From the NCBI GenBank assembly GCA_000702845.1, contig JNKK01000018.1:1-51896 (forward strand): a DNA stretch of 51,896 nt, in the 5' to 3' direction. Positions within the stretch are counted from its first letter, which is position 1; every line of letters starts with the position of its first letter. Below the pieces are notes generated by a model that was not told the DNA's origin, did no database searches, and saw only the letters and a list, made by a program, of their open reading frames with translations. The DNA comes from Lachnospiraceae bacterium FE2018. GTDB lineage: Bacteria > Bacillota > Clostridia > Lachnospirales > Lachnospiraceae. This document shows positions 41,797 to 51,598 of the stretch, one piece after another. The position numbers and the translations under genes were made by a program.

Positions 41797-42756
41797 ATGA
41801 ATACAATGTTACAGAATCAGGACAGAAAGTTCAAACTTGGCATGCACAGCTACACCCTTCATCTTTCCGGGTTCGGCGAGAGCTGGGGCTTCCAGGAGTA
41901 CGGCGAGCACCATGCTTTTGAGCAGGTAAAGACATTTAACGATCTGGTAGATATCGCAGTTGAGGTAGGACTGGATGTCCTGCATATCACTCTGGTTGAC
42001 ATCCAGAATGATACATCTGATGAGCATCTGGCAGCATGCCGCAAATATGCTGAAGATCACGGAATCGGCCTGGAACTGAACATCTCCTTCAATGCGCCGT
42101 CGGATCCGCGTGTAAACTGCACCATCGAGGAATCTCTTGAAATCGCGCACAAGCTGGGCTGTACACTTGTAAAATACAGCACAGACGTGGAGCATCCGCA
42201 GAAGCGTTCTCATTCCTGCCTGTGCAGTTCGGTCATGGTTCAGCTTGCAAAGATCGCTGATGACTTCAGGCGCAATATCCCGACCATCGAGAAATATGGT
42301 CTGCAGATCTCCATCGAGAACCACTGCGATCTGTTTGCAGATGAGGTAATCTGGCTTGTTAAGGAAATTGCACATCCGCAGGTCGGCGCATGCTGCGATA
42401 CCATCAACCCGATCATGCTGATGGAAGGCATCGAAGAGTGCTGCCGCAAGATGGCTCCGTACATCAACTGCACACATTTCTGCGACAACCGCGTCTTTGC
42501 AGATCCGGATGGAACACATTCACTCGGAACTGCAATCGGACAGGGCGATGTGGACTGCGAAAAGATCATGCAGATCTTCCGTGAACAGGCTCCGCCGCAG
42601 CTTGACACCATCGACCTTGAGATCGAGCTTCCGCTTTCCGGTTACACGATCGAAGAGGGACGTGAAGTTGAGATGAAGGCGCTGAAAGAGTCCGTTGAGT
42701 ACATGTACAAAGTGCTTCACATCGGATTTAACGCAGCGAAGATCTACGGCGAATAA
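41797..42756 (+). CDS. Sugar phosphate isomerase/epimerase-like TIM-barrel protein
   Basis: A 319-residue protein of the xylose-isomerase-like (AP endonuclease 2) fold. Metal-site features are visible: Glu in the strand GIGLELNISF, the QISIENHCDL strand with Glu-Asn-His, CCDTINPIM with Asp, INCTHFCDN with His, and a last Glu in IDLEIELPLSGY. Family members isomerise or epimerise keto sugars, inositol compounds or sugar acids. An AGGAGG site precedes the ATG. It stands between its own terminator and the AGCS gene. It could also serve the keto-sugar pathway at 10-15 kb, but nothing in the sequence proves it. Confidence 0.85.
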   Translation: MNTMLQNQDRKFKLGMHSYTLHLSGFGESWGFQEYGEHHAFEQVKTFNDLVDIAVEVGLDVLHITLVDIQNDTSDEHLAACRKYAEDHGIGLELNISFNAPSDPRVNCTIEESLEIAHKLGCTLVKYSTDVEHPQKRSHSCLCSSVMVQLAKIADDFRRNIPTIEKYGLQISIENHCDLFADEVIWLVKEIAHPQVGACCDTINPIMLMEGIEECCRKMAPYINCTHFCDNRVFADPDGTHSLGTAIGQGDVDCEKIMQIFREQAPPQLDTIDLEIELPLSGYTIEEGREVEMKALKESVEYMYKVLHIGFNAAKIYGE

Positions 42757-42802
42757 TCCGAAAAAGACTCCATAACAAATAAATCAAAACAACAACCAAT
42801 TG

Positions 42803-42842
42803 AAAACGTGTCAGATCCGATAAGGACCTGACACGTTTTTTC
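42803..42842 (+). terminator. Terminator between isomerase and E2-like genes
   Basis: AAAACGTGTCAG (42803-42814) pairs with CTGACACGTTTTT (42828-42840), including a built-in T-run. A-rich sequence on the other side lets it work for the convergent gene too. Confidence 0.9.
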
Positions 42843-42847
42843 GATAC

Positions 42848-43747
42848 TCAATAGGTAAACCCGCTGGGCTCTCCGAGCGGCAGTTCCAGCAGCTCCGGGT
42901 GTGCGAAGATGTGTTTGACCAGCTTCAGACTCCGCGCAAAGTAAAATCCGTCCGCAATCCGCTCGTCCAAAGTCGCGCCGACGTCTACGATGTCGCGGAT
43001 TTGTTTTGAACCGTCCGGCATGATCACTTCTTCCTTGTGAAGTGTCCCGATCGTAATCATGATGCTGTTGGTGCCGTAATTATTCAGATGATGATAAACA
43101 GAAGGGCATTTAATTGAGCCCAGGTTGCTGCAGAGAATGGTTGTGTAGTTCGGGTCTCCATCAGTCAGCACTTTCGGATTGATTCCCCAGAAATCCAGCC
43201 AGCGGATGATGCGGATTGCAAGAATCAGAACCGGCCGCGGCAGTGCGGCAAAGTGGTCCAGAATTTCATCAATTCCGCCGGTGGCATGTTCACTTTTACG
43301 GGCTTCCGTCACATCTCCGACGATCTTTCTGCTGATGTCGGTGATGGTATCGGTGTCTTTCGGCACAAGCACCATCAGCGTTTCTTCTGCATGGTCTGCA
43401 AATCGTCGCTTGGCGACGAAACTCAGACTGATTTCATTGCGCTCGTACAGGCGGTATCCCTGAATAAACCGGTTCATCAGCGGACGTTCCCGGACCATAC
43501 GGGCGAGACCGGTGATGGCACAGTGAAAAATCGTGGTTTTATATTCAGGGTGTTCTGCGTTTCGTTTTTCGAGGTAACGCATCAGTTCCGTCGCATCGAT
43601 CTTATCGTTCAGATACACCTCACAGTCGGTTCGCTTTGGCAGCAGGTATCCCATAACGGTCTGCAGCCCCGGTGCCTTGACCCATCTTGCGTCACGGCGG
43701 TCACCGCGTTTTCTTTTTCTTTTTGATGTCTGATCCTTGCGTGCCAT
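42848..43747 (-). CDS. E2-like (2-oxo acid dehydrogenase) acyltransferase domain protein with altered catalytic motif
   Basis: This 299-residue protein has the chloramphenicol-acetyltransferase/E2 core fold but no lipoyl or subunit-binding domain. Its N-terminal 20 residues are strongly basic (KRKRKRGDRRDAR). Core segments include FHCAITGLARMVRERPLMNRF and TTILCSNLGSIKCPSVYHHL. The catalytic HxxxDG motif of E2 proteins is present only as DERIADG, with Glu at the usual His. Either it uses another base or it has a non-catalytic role. It is last in a three-gene operon with an acyl-CoA-ligase-like enzyme and an MBL hydrolase. AGGAGA precedes the ATG. Confidence 0.75.
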   Translation of the reverse strand: MARKDQTSKRKRKRGDRRDARWVKAPGLQTVMGYLLPKRTDCEVYLNDKIDATELMRYLEKRNAEHPEYKTTIFHCAITGLARMVRERPLMNRFIQGYRLYERNEISLSFVAKRRFADHAEETLMVLVPKDTDTITDISRKIVGDVTEARKSEHATGGIDEILDHFAALPRPVLILAIRIIRWLDFWGINPKVLTDGDPNYTTILCSNLGSIKCPSVYHHLNNYGTNSIMITIGTLHKEEVIMPDGSKQIRDIVDVGATLDERIADGFYFARSLKLVKHIFAHPELLELPLGEPSGFTY

Positions 43748-43780
43748 GGTTTCATCTCCTGTATGTGTTAAAAATCATGA

Positions 43781-43901
43781 TTTCCGATTGCGAGCGGGCT
43801 TCGCGGCGCACTTGTACGTCTTCCTCTGCGCAGCTCTTCGATGCCTGCGCTTTGCGCTGGTTCTGCGCCGGCTGAAACGAAGCGCAGACATCGCAATTTA
43901 C
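43781..43901 (-). repeat. Rearranged partial copy of the 241-bp element
   Basis: Read on the plus strand, CCGATTGCGAGCGGGC... through CTTCCTCTGCGCAGCTC and GGTTCTGCGCC matches the first 105 bp of the full copies with several changes. The far end, read on the minus strand, again starts like the element (GTAAATTGCGATG). The copy thus folds on itself: CGATGCCTGCGCTTTG near 43839 faces CGAAGCGCAGACATCG near 43878. It fills the gap between the ligase and acyltransferase genes, and its outer end supplies the ligase's TAA stop. Confidence 0.7.
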
Positions 43902-45580
43902 GGTTCTTCTTCTGCGGCTTCTTCTTCCAGCAGCCGGTACGCGACCTTGCCCACCAGTGTTTTCGGCAGAGATTCGCGGAAAATGAGTTCTTTCGGAAGC
44001 GCGTAGGAAGCGATGTTGTCCCGGAGCGCATCTATGATTTTCTTTTCGAGTTCCGCTGACGGCCGGTTTGGTTCGCGCAGCACGACATACGCCCGGACGC
44101 GCTGCATGCGGCGCGGATCTTTTACGCCGATCACACAGCTGTATGCGACTTCCGGCAGACCGTCGATAATATTCTCCAACTGTCCGGGATAAACATTGTA
44201 GCCGTTTGTAATGATCATTCGCTTGATTCGCTGATGGAAATATAGATAACCGTCTTCATCGATATGTCCCAGATCTCCGGTATACAGCCAGATGTTGCCG
44301 TCCGGCAGTCTGCGGAGCGCATGCGAAGTTTCCTCTTCGTTGTCCAGGTAGCCTTTCATGACAGTCGGCCCGCGTAGAATGATTTCTCCTTCTGCGCCGT
44401 CCGGCATGATGTCGTCAGTGCCGGGCTGAACAATGGCATAGACAGTATCCGGAAAAGGAAGCCCGATGCTTCCCGGGCGAAATGTGTCTTTCGGCGTGAG
44501 ACAGCTGGCTGTTACGCATTCCGTCAGACCGTAGCCCTCCCGGATCTGCACGTCTGCGCCGTGTTCCTTCAGGAAACGGTCGATCTTCAGTTTTAATTCG
44601 ACGGAGAGTGAGTCTCCGCCGCAGAAAACACCTTTCAGAAAACTGAGATCTGCATGTGCCAGCGCGGGGATATTCATAAGTGCATCGAAAATGGTCGGTA
44701 CACCGGCAATAAAACTGGGTTTCCTCTTAATTAATATGTCTGCGTAGCTTTTGGCATTGAAGGTCGGCATGAGGACACAGCAGGGTCCGTGCATCAGAAT
44801 CGCGTGAATGTTAATGCCCAGACCGAAGCCGTGAAAGACCGGCATACATGCGAGCATCGAAAGGCCGGTGCGGAATTCTTCCTGAATCGCTTCTCGGGCC
44901 TGCATGGCGCATGCGTTGAAGTTAAGATCTGTAAGACAGATCCCCTTGGGAATGCCGCTGGTACCGCCGCTGTACAGGATTGCTGCAGTGTGGTTCTCTT
45001 CGTAGAGCGGATCCGGCAGTGATCTGCCTGTTCCCTTTTTCAGAAATTGTTTCCAGAGCAATGTATGACCCGTATCCGGGAGCCGCAGATGTTTTCTGCC
45101 GGCCTTCAGAAAGTACAGGGCGGCAAGATGCGGCGGCAGTTCATCCTGCATACGCGCAAAAAGAACGGTGACCGGATGGTCTGCGGCAGCGACTGCCTGC
45201 GCGACCGGCTCCGCGAACAGATCGAGGGTCAGAATGGCCCTGCTTCCGGAAATGTTAAGATAAAATGTGATTTCACGTACCGCGGACTGCGGATGGATCA
45301 TATTGGCGGCAGCGCCGATCCGGTTCAGGGCATAGAAGCAGTCCAGCGCCTGCGGGACATTCGGCATGCAGATCGTGACGTGGTCATCCCGCCGGATTCC
45401 CATTGCAAGAAAGGCACGGGCGGCCCGCTCGATCCGCCGGATGAATTCCGCATAAGTGGTTTTGCGCCCGTATAGTTCATAGGCAGGCTCGTCCGGGTAC
45501 TGCTGTGCAATCCGTTCGATCATTTGGAACATGGTGCGCTGCGGGTATTCGAGATGTCGTTTGTAGGGTGTGTTAAGCAT
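43898..45580 (-). CDS. AMP-dependent acyl-CoA synthetase/ligase
   Basis: A 560-residue adenylate-forming enzyme that activates a carboxylic acid to an acyl-adenylate and, in the family, transfers it to CoA. It has the P-loop AAILYSGGTSGIPKG, the GYGLTECV motif, YTGDLGHIDEDGYLYFHQRIKRMI (hinge and following loop, two adjoining pieces), and the C-terminal Lys in KTLVGKVAYR. Length and the TNGYNVYP segment suit the long-chain fatty acid group. The C terminus is a run of Glu (EEEAAEEEP) ending where the repeat element starts. It follows the MBL gene by 23 bp. The acid substrate is unknown. Confidence 0.9.
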   Translation of the reverse strand: MLNTPYKRHLEYPQRTMFQMIERIAQQYPDEPAYELYGRKTTYAEFIRRIERAARAFLAMGIRRDDHVTICMPNVPQALDCFYALNRIGAAANMIHPQSAVREITFYLNISGSRAILTLDLFAEPVAQAVAAADHPVTVLFARMQDELPPHLAALYFLKAGRKHLRLPDTGHTLLWKQFLKKGTGRSLPDPLYEENHTAAILYSGGTSGIPKGICLTDLNFNACAMQAREAIQEEFRTGLSMLACMPVFHGFGLGINIHAILMHGPCCVLMPTFNAKSYADILIKRKPSFIAGVPTIFDALMNIPALAHADLSFLKGVFCGGDSLSVELKLKIDRFLKEHGADVQIREGYGLTECVTASCLTPKDTFRPGSIGLPFPDTVYAIVQPGTDDIMPDGAEGEIILRGPTVMKGYLDNEEETSHALRRLPDGNIWLYTGDLGHIDEDGYLYFHQRIKRMIITNGYNVYPGQLENIIDGLPEVAYSCVIGVKDPRRMQRVRAYVVLREPNRPSAELEKKIIDALRDNIASYALPKELIFRESLPKTLVGKVAYRLLEEEAAEEEP

Positions 45581-45603
45581 GAAGGTTCCTTAATCAGTCG
45601 GTA

Positions 45604-46395
45604 TTAAAGTGTGCATTCATAGAGCTCTCCCGGAGACGGAATCCGGCAGGTGATGCCGTAAATCCGCTCTGCCTCTTTTGCAAACGGATGCGGATCAATC
45701 GATGCCGAGAGAGGGGGAAAGCTGTCGTCGTGATGGTCAATCAGGATCTCTTTCGGAAGCAGTTTTGCGGTCAGCGAAAGCGCATACGGCGTCAGGCTGC
45801 TTTTTCCCTGAAGCGGAAGGATAAGCAGGTCTGCACCGGTCGTGCAGGAAACATTCTTCCGCAGGTTCAGGCTCCCGAGGATCTGGATGCGTTTTCCCTC
45901 GCAGGAAACTTCATACATCAGTGTCTCGCCGTTTTCGGGAAATGTCTGATGCAGCCTGAGCCGTTTGAGAAGCGCCCTGACCTGTTTTGTGGCAATGCAT
46001 CTTGCAGCTGTCTGCACGATCAGACGCAGATCAAAGATACAGTGTCTGGATGCGAACGCCGTGATTTTGAATGGCCCGATCTGCTGTGTATGTCCGGGTG
46101 CAATGATTGTAACTTTGTCCGGGCTGATGCCGCGGCGGATCAGGGTTGCAGCCGGCGTTTTTGTCGCATAGACAGAGACCGGACACTTCCTGCAGATGCG
46201 CGGAATGTGCAGGATGTGGTCAAAATGTCCGTGCGTCACAAAAATATGCTGTGATTTCCGGTACAGAGTGAGAAGATCCCGTGCGCGGTCCGTTTTGGGA
46301 CCTTCCTGTGAAATACCACAGAACGGATCAAATGCGATGACAGTTCCCTGATACTCCAGGATGATCGATGCAGTTGTTGTCCAGGTGAGTTTCAT
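45604..46395 (-). CDS. MBL-fold metallo-hydrolase
   Basis: A 263-residue metallo-beta-lactamase-fold enzyme. The metal motif HxHxDH appears as THGHFDHI near residue 55, with further metal His in APGHTQQIG and IDHHDDSF; FDPFCG near residue 23 is also typical. The fold is closest to UlaG-like and YkfC-neighbouring hydrolases, whose substrates vary widely. As first gene of the operon with the ligase and the E2-like protein, it may hydrolyse an acyl or lactone intermediate. Its ribosome site (GAGG) is unusually far from the ATG, about 13 bp. No signal peptide is seen. Confidence 0.82.
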   Translation of the reverse strand: MKLTWTTTASIILEYQGTVIAFDPFCGISQEGPKTDRARDLLTLYRKSQHIFVTHGHFDHILHIPRICRKCPVSVYATKTPAATLIRRGISPDKVTIIAPGHTQQIGPFKITAFASRHCIFDLRLIVQTAARCIATKQVRALLKRLRLHQTFPENGETLMYEVSCEGKRIQILGSLNLRKNVSCTTGADLLILPLQGKSSLTPYALSLTAKLLPKEILIDHHDDSFPPLSASIDPHPFAKEAERIYGITCRIPSPGELYECTL

Positions 46396-46571
46396 TCAGA
46401 TATCAGTTCCTCTTTCGGAGTCGTTTTTCTATTAATAAAACTTTACCATTTGAGGAGAAAGATGCCAAGAAAAAATGAAAGAACGCTGCGCTGCCGATGT
46501 GATGGAGGAATACTGCGGCGAGTTCTGAAGCAGTCCCTGCAGCGGGTCCTGCAGCGGTATTTTGAAAAAAC

Positions 46572-46600
46572 TTGACATTTACGGTTCCTCATCTTATAAT
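46572..46600 (+). promoter_or_regulatory. Strong sigma-A promoter of the str operon
   Basis: TTGACA (46572-46577) and TATAAT (46595-46600) are both perfect, with a 17-bp spacer. It lies about 250 bp before rpsL. No rpoB/rpoC gene precedes it; the MBL gene is divergent. Confidence 0.93.
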
Positions 46601-46852
46601 CATAAAACGTGACTGACCAGAAAAGGGGTCAGTGCGCCTTTTTGCGCGAAAAACCGGGTATTTCGGATCGAATGATTTGTGCAAAACAGTGTTTTTGCAG
46701 TGAAGTTCCCTGTGAAAAGTGCATAAAGGGACGGGAACTGTCACAGTCCTCAAGGACGGCAGATTCCGTTAAGAAAACAAACAGCAGCCGCAGAGGACAG
46801 ACGCAAACCGGCGTCTGACCCGTTCAAAAATCAAACAGGAGGAAAAGAACGA
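46601..46852 (+). other. Structured untranslated leader of the str operon
   Basis: About 245 nt lie between the promoter and rpsL. Hairpins are visible: ACTGACC (46612-46618) with GGTCAGT (46627-46633), GCGC/GCGC around CTTTTTT, and CAGACGC (46798-46804) with GCGTCTG (46811-46817). A 69-codon frame (46609-46818) runs through it but has no protein-like character. A leader-based control of ribosomal protein synthesis is possible. Confidence 0.5.
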
Positions 46853-47266
46853 ATGCCAACATTTAACCAGTTAGTTAGAAAAGGCCGTCAGACTTCTGAA
46901 AAGAAGTCCACAGCACCGGCATTGCAGAGAAGCTTCAACTCTCTGAAGAAGAGATCTGTTGAAATGTCCTCTCCGCAGAAGCGTGGTGTGTGCACAGCGG
47001 TTAAGACTGCTACACCGAAGAAGCCGAATTCAGCGCTTCGTAAGATCGCCAGAGTACGTCTCTCCAACGGAATCGAAGTTACAAGCTATATTCCGGGTGA
47101 AGGACACAACCTGCAGGAGCACAGCGTCGTGCTCATCCGCGGCGGCCGTGTTAAGGACCTTCCGGGTACCAGATACCACATCGTACGTGGAACACTTGAT
47201 ACAGCAGGTGTTGCAAACAGACGTCAGGGCCGTTCCAAATACGGCGCAAAGAGACCGAAATCATAA
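46853..47266 (+). CDS. rpsL: 30S ribosomal protein S12
   Basis: A 137-residue core decoding-centre protein of the small ribosomal subunit. The family sequence is complete: [12 protein letters not shown] at the start, [29 protein letters not shown] in two adjoining pieces (the streptomycin-contact region with unchanged Lys), and [25 protein letters not shown] at the end. AGGAGG precedes the ATG. It opens the operon rpsL-rpsG-fusA-tuf. Confidence 0.99.
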   Translation: MPTFNQLVRKGRQTSEKKSTAPALQRSFNSLKKRSVEMSSPQKRGVCTAVKTATPKKPNSALRKIARVRLSNGIEVTSYIPGEGHNLQEHSVVLIRGGRVKDLPGTRYHIVRGTLDTAGVANRRQGRSKYGAKRPKS

Positions 47267-47431
47267 GTTTCATATTTAAATAAGTAGATTAGTGTTTCGA
47301 TTCACCAGATGATGGTAGTCAGGCAGCGTTCTGAATCAGTTTTCCTACATGCGGCTGCGGGAGATAGATGGATCAGTCCTGGCGCAGACACATTTTCAAT
47401 TCATCATAAGGTGTGAGTACCGAAGATCTAA

Positions 47432-47929
<498 letters not shown>

Positions 47930-47945
47930 AGGGGGAAATTAAGTT

Positions 47946-50063
47946 TTGGCTGGAAGAGAGTATCCACTTGAACAAACCAGAAATATCGGTATCATGGCTC
48001 ACATTGACGCCGGTAAGACAACCCTGACAGAGCGTATTCTGTATTACACGGGTGTCAACTATAAGATCGGCGAAACGTACGAGGGTACCGCTACCATGGA
48101 TTGGATGGAGCAGGAGCAGGAGCGTGGCATTACCATTACTTCTGCTGCTACGACCTGTCACTGGACCCTCCAGGAAAACAACAAGGCAAAGCCGGGCGCG
48201 AAAGAACACCGCATCAATATCATTGACACCCCGGGACACGTTGACTTCACAGTCGAGGTTGAGCGTTCCCTGCGTGTCCTTGACGGCGCAGTCGGTGTAT
48301 TCGACGCAAAAGGCGGCGTTGAGCCTCAGTCAGAGAATGTATGGCGTCAGGCTGACACATACAACGTTCCGCGTATGGCGTTCGTCAACAAGATGGATAT
48401 CATGGGTGCGGACTTCTTTAACACAGTTGATGAGATCGGCACTAAGCTCGGCAAGAACGCAGTCGTAATCCAGCTGCCGATCGGCAAAGAAGATCACTTT
48501 GAAGGCATTGTAGATCTGTTTGAGATGAAAGCATACATCTACAATGACAGCAAGGGTGAGGATATCTCCATCGTTGATATTCCGGATGATCTGAAGGATG
48601 ACGCAGAACTCTATCACGGCGAGATGGTCGAGAAGATCTGTGATCTGGACGAGGATCTGATGCTGGAGTATCTCGAGGGAAATGAGCCGGATGTCGATGC
48701 ACTGAAGGCGGGACTCCGCAAGGGAACGATTGAGAACAAGGCTGTTCCGGTCTGCTGCGGTTCCGCGCATCAGAATAAGGGTATTCAGAAAATGCTGGAT
48801 GCCGTCATCGAATTTATGCCGGCACCGACGGATGTCCCGGATATTGAGGGAACAGACGTGGACGGCAATCCGATCGTCAGACATTCTTCTGATGATGAGC
48901 CGTTTTCTGCTCTGGTCTTCAAGATCGTCACAGACCCGTTCGTCGGGAAACTCGGATATTTCCGTGTTTACTCCGGTACACTGAACGCAGGTTCTTATGT
49001 ATTAAATGCGACCAAGGAAAAGAAGGAGCGTGTCGGACGTATCCTCCAGATGCATGCAAACAAGCGGGCTGAACTGGAAAAGGTATATTCCGGCGATATC
49101 GCTGCAGCGATCGGATTCAAGTTCTCCGGAACCGGTGATACGATCTGCGACGAGCAGCATCCGGTTATTCTTGAGTCCATGGAATTCCCGGAGCCGGTTA
49201 TCGAGCTTGCAATCGAGCCGAAGACCAAAGCCGGTCAGGGAAAACTGGCAGAAGCGCTTGCAAAGCTGGCAGAAGAGGATCCGACATTCCGCGCGCATAC
49301 AAACGTGGAGACAGGTCAGACCATTATCGCCGGCATGGGCGAGCTGCATCTGGAAATTATCGTAGACAGACTGCTGCGTGAGTTCAACGTCGAGGCGAAT
49401 GTCGGCGCACCGCAGGTTGCCTACAAAGAGACCATCACCAAAGAGTCGGATATCGACAGCAAGTACGCAAGACAGTCCGGCGGCCGCGGTCAGTATGGTC
49501 ACTGCAAGGTCAAATTTGCTCCGATGGATGCAAATGCAGAAGAAATTTACGCATTCGAGAATACAGTTGTCGGCGGCGCGATTCCGAAGGAGTACATTCC
49601 GGCAGTCGACGAAGGTATTCAGGATGCTATGAAAGCCGGAATTCTCGGCGGTTATCCGGTTGTCGGTGTCAGCGCAAACTGCTACGACGGCTCCTACCAC
49701 GAGGTCGACTCTTCCGAGATGGCATTCCACATTGCCGGTTCGATGGCATTTAAGGAAGCGATGAAGAAGGGTGCGCCGGTTCTCCTCGAGCCGATCATGA
49801 AGGTTGAGGTTTCCACACCGGAAGAGTACATGGGTGATGTCATCGGCGACATCAACTCCCGGCGCGGACGCATCGAGGGTATGGACGACATCGGCGGCGG
49901 CAAGATGGTCCGCGGATTCGTACCGCTGATGGAAATGTTCGGCTATTCAACAGACCTTCGTTCCAAGACACAGGGACGCGGAAACTACTCAATGTTCTTC
50001 GAGCGTTATGAGCAGGTTCCGAAGTCTGTACAGGAAAAGGTCCTGGCAGATCATCAGGGCTAA
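47946..50063 (+). CDS. fusA: Elongation factor G
   Basis: A 705-residue translocase GTPase. The G domain has [22 protein letters not shown], the switch region [23 protein letters not shown], and NKMD. Later domains carry the GAGD-equivalent GMGELHLEI and [15 protein letters not shown] with the tip loop, and the C-terminal [34 protein letters not shown] in adjoining pieces. The start is TTG at 47946 behind GGGGGAAA. Only 16 bp separate it from rpsG. The length is normal for the canonical bacterial factor. Confidence 0.98.
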   Translation: MAGREYPLEQTRNIGIMAHIDAGKTTLTERILYYTGVNYKIGETYEGTATMDWMEQEQERGITITSAATTCHWTLQENNKAKPGAKEHRINIIDTPGHVDFTVEVERSLRVLDGAVGVFDAKGGVEPQSENVWRQADTYNVPRMAFVNKMDIMGADFFNTVDEIGTKLGKNAVVIQLPIGKEDHFEGIVDLFEMKAYIYNDSKGEDISIVDIPDDLKDDAELYHGEMVEKICDLDEDLMLEYLEGNEPDVDALKAGLRKGTIENKAVPVCCGSAHQNKGIQKMLDAVIEFMPAPTDVPDIEGTDVDGNPIVRHSSDDEPFSALVFKIVTDPFVGKLGYFRVYSGTLNAGSYVLNATKEKKERVGRILQMHANKRAELEKVYSGDIAAAIGFKFSGTGDTICDEQHPVILESMEFPEPVIELAIEPKTKAGQGKLAEALAKLAEEDPTFRAHTNVETGQTIIAGMGELHLEIIVDRLLREFNVEANVGAPQVAYKETITKESDIDSKYARQSGGRGQYGHCKVKFAPMDANAEEIYAFENTVVGGAIPKEYIPAVDEGIQDAMKAGILGGYPVVGVSANCYDGSYHEVDSSEMAFHIAGSMAFKEAMKKGAPVLLEPIMKVEVSTPEEYMGDVIGDINSRRGRIEGMDDIGGGKMVRGFVPLMEMFGYSTDLRSKTQGRGNYSMFFERYEQVPKSVQEKVLADHQG

Positions 50064-50068
50064 AGTAC

Positions 50069-50097
50069 TTGCAAACACAGGGAAAATGCAATATAAT
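50069..50097 (+). promoter_or_regulatory. Internal promoter for tuf
   Basis: TTGCAA (50069-50074) and TATAAT (50092-50097), 17 bp apart, lie between fusA and tuf. This would raise EF-Tu output above the rest of the operon. Confidence 0.8.
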
Positions 50098-50175
50098 CTT
50101 GCGTAGATGGCATTTTTTAGAACATAATTTTGAACTTAAGCAGTAGATGCTTTAATTTAAGGAGGAAAATCTAAA

Positions 50176-51369
50176 ATGGCAAAGCAGAAATTTGACAGAA
50201 GCAAACCGCATGTAAACATCGGAACAATCGGCCACGTTGACCATGGTAAAACAACTCTGACAGCTGCAATCACAAGCGTACTGTCCCAGAGAGTCGAAGG
50301 TAACCAGGCTGAGGCATTCGATCAGATCGATAAAGCTCCGGAAGAGAGAGAGCGTGGAATCACAATTTCTACTGCACACGTAGAGTATCAGACAGAGAAG
50401 AGACACTATGCACACGTTGACTGCCCAGGACACGCTGACTATGTCAAGAACATGATCACCGGTGCTGCACAGATGGACGGCGCTATCCTCGTTGTTGCTG
50501 CAACTGACGGCGTTATGGCACAGACAGCTGAGCATATCCTTCTTGCTCGTCAGGTCGGTGTTCCGTACATCGTTGTATTCCTGAACAAGTGCGACATGGT
50601 TGATGACGAAGAGCTGATCGAGCTCGTCGAGATGGAAGTTCGTGAGAAACTCTCTGAGTATGGCTTCCCGGGAGATGACATTCCGGTTATCCAGGGTTCC
50701 GCTCTTATGGCACTCGAAGATCCGAACTGCGAGTGGGCTGACAAGGTTATGGAGCTCATGGACGCTGTTGATGAGTACATTCCGACTCCGGAACGTGATT
50801 CTGACAAGCCGTTCCTGATGCCGGTAGAGGATGTCTTCACAATCTCCGGTCGTGGTACTGTTGCTACAGGCCGTGTTGAGCGTGGAACACTTCATCTGAA
50901 TGACCCGGTTGAGATCCTTGGTATCAGCGAAGAGAAGAGAACTTCTGTTGCTACAGGTATCGAGATGTTCCATAAGCTTCTTGACGAGGCTATGGCTGGT
51001 GATAACGTAGGTGTCCTGCTTCGTGGTATTGAGCGTACCGGTATCCAGAAGGGCCAGGTCGTTGCTAAGCCGGGTTCCGTTACCTGCCATACAAAGTTCA
51101 CAGCACAGGTTTACGTCCTGACAAAGGATGAGGGCGGCCGTCATACACCGTTCTTCAACAACTATCGTCCGCAGTTCTACTTCAGAACAACAGACGTTAC
51201 CGGCGTTATCACACTTCCGGAAGGCACAGAGATGTGCATGCCTGGCGATAACGTAGAGATGAGCATCGAGCTGATCCATCCGGTAGCTATGGAGCAGGGT
51301 CTTACCTTCGCTATCCGTGAGGGTGGACGTACAGTCGGATCAGGCCGTGTTGCTTCCGTCATCGACTAA
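50176..51369 (+). CDS. tuf: Elongation factor Tu
   Basis: A 397-residue GTPase that delivers aminoacyl-tRNA to the ribosome. It has GHVDHGKTT (P-loop) near residues 19-27, [15 protein letters not shown] (switch I), [29 protein letters not shown], and the intact domain 2 and 3 sequences to [27 protein letters not shown] precedes the ATG. It ends the str operon and is followed by a hairpin CTGATCC/GGATCAG (51385-51403) and then a terminator. No second tuf gene is in the window. Confidence 0.99.
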   Translation: MAKQKFDRSKPHVNIGTIGHVDHGKTTLTAAITSVLSQRVEGNQAEAFDQIDKAPEERERGITISTAHVEYQTEKRHYAHVDCPGHADYVKNMITGAAQMDGAILVVAATDGVMAQTAEHILLARQVGVPYIVVFLNKCDMVDDEELIELVEMEVREKLSEYGFPGDDIPVIQGSALMALEDPNCEWADKVMELMDAVDEYIPTPERDSDKPFLMPVEDVFTISGRGTVATGRVERGTLHLNDPVEILGISEEKRTSVATGIEMFHKLLDEAMAGDNVGVLLRGIERTGIQKGQVVAKPGSVTCHTKFTAQVYVLTKDEGGRHTPFFNNYRPQFYFRTTDVTGVITLPEGTEMCMPGDNVEMSIELIHPVAMEQGLTFAIREGGRTVGSGRVASVID

Positions 51370-51454
51370 TACAATGCCAGCAATCTGATCCTCACTGGAT
51401 CAGGCAGTATTAGATTTGTCAGAGTATTATTGATAAGAATATTATTGATATTTG

Positions 51455-51487
51455 GAATTCCGGGATTTACAATCCCGGAATTCTTCT
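51455..51487 (+). terminator. Terminator of the str operon
   Basis: A perfect 13-bp stem GAATTCCGGGATT (51455-51467) and AATCCCGGAATTC (51471-51483) around TAC, then TTCTTC. The T-run is interrupted by C, so read-through into the following repeat array is conceivable. Confidence 0.8.
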
Positions 51488-51598
51488 TCATTCTGCATTC
51501 TACATTCATTTTACATTCTACATTCTTCATTTTGTCGAAATTCTATTCCGTATACATTTCTATTTCACCTTTAAGCAGGCAAAAAATCCAAATCAAAT

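Noticed and set aside
46609-46818. 69-codon gene upstream of rpsL
   Set aside because: It begins at the predicted transcription start without a ribosome site, has no recognisable domain, and lies in a structured leader.
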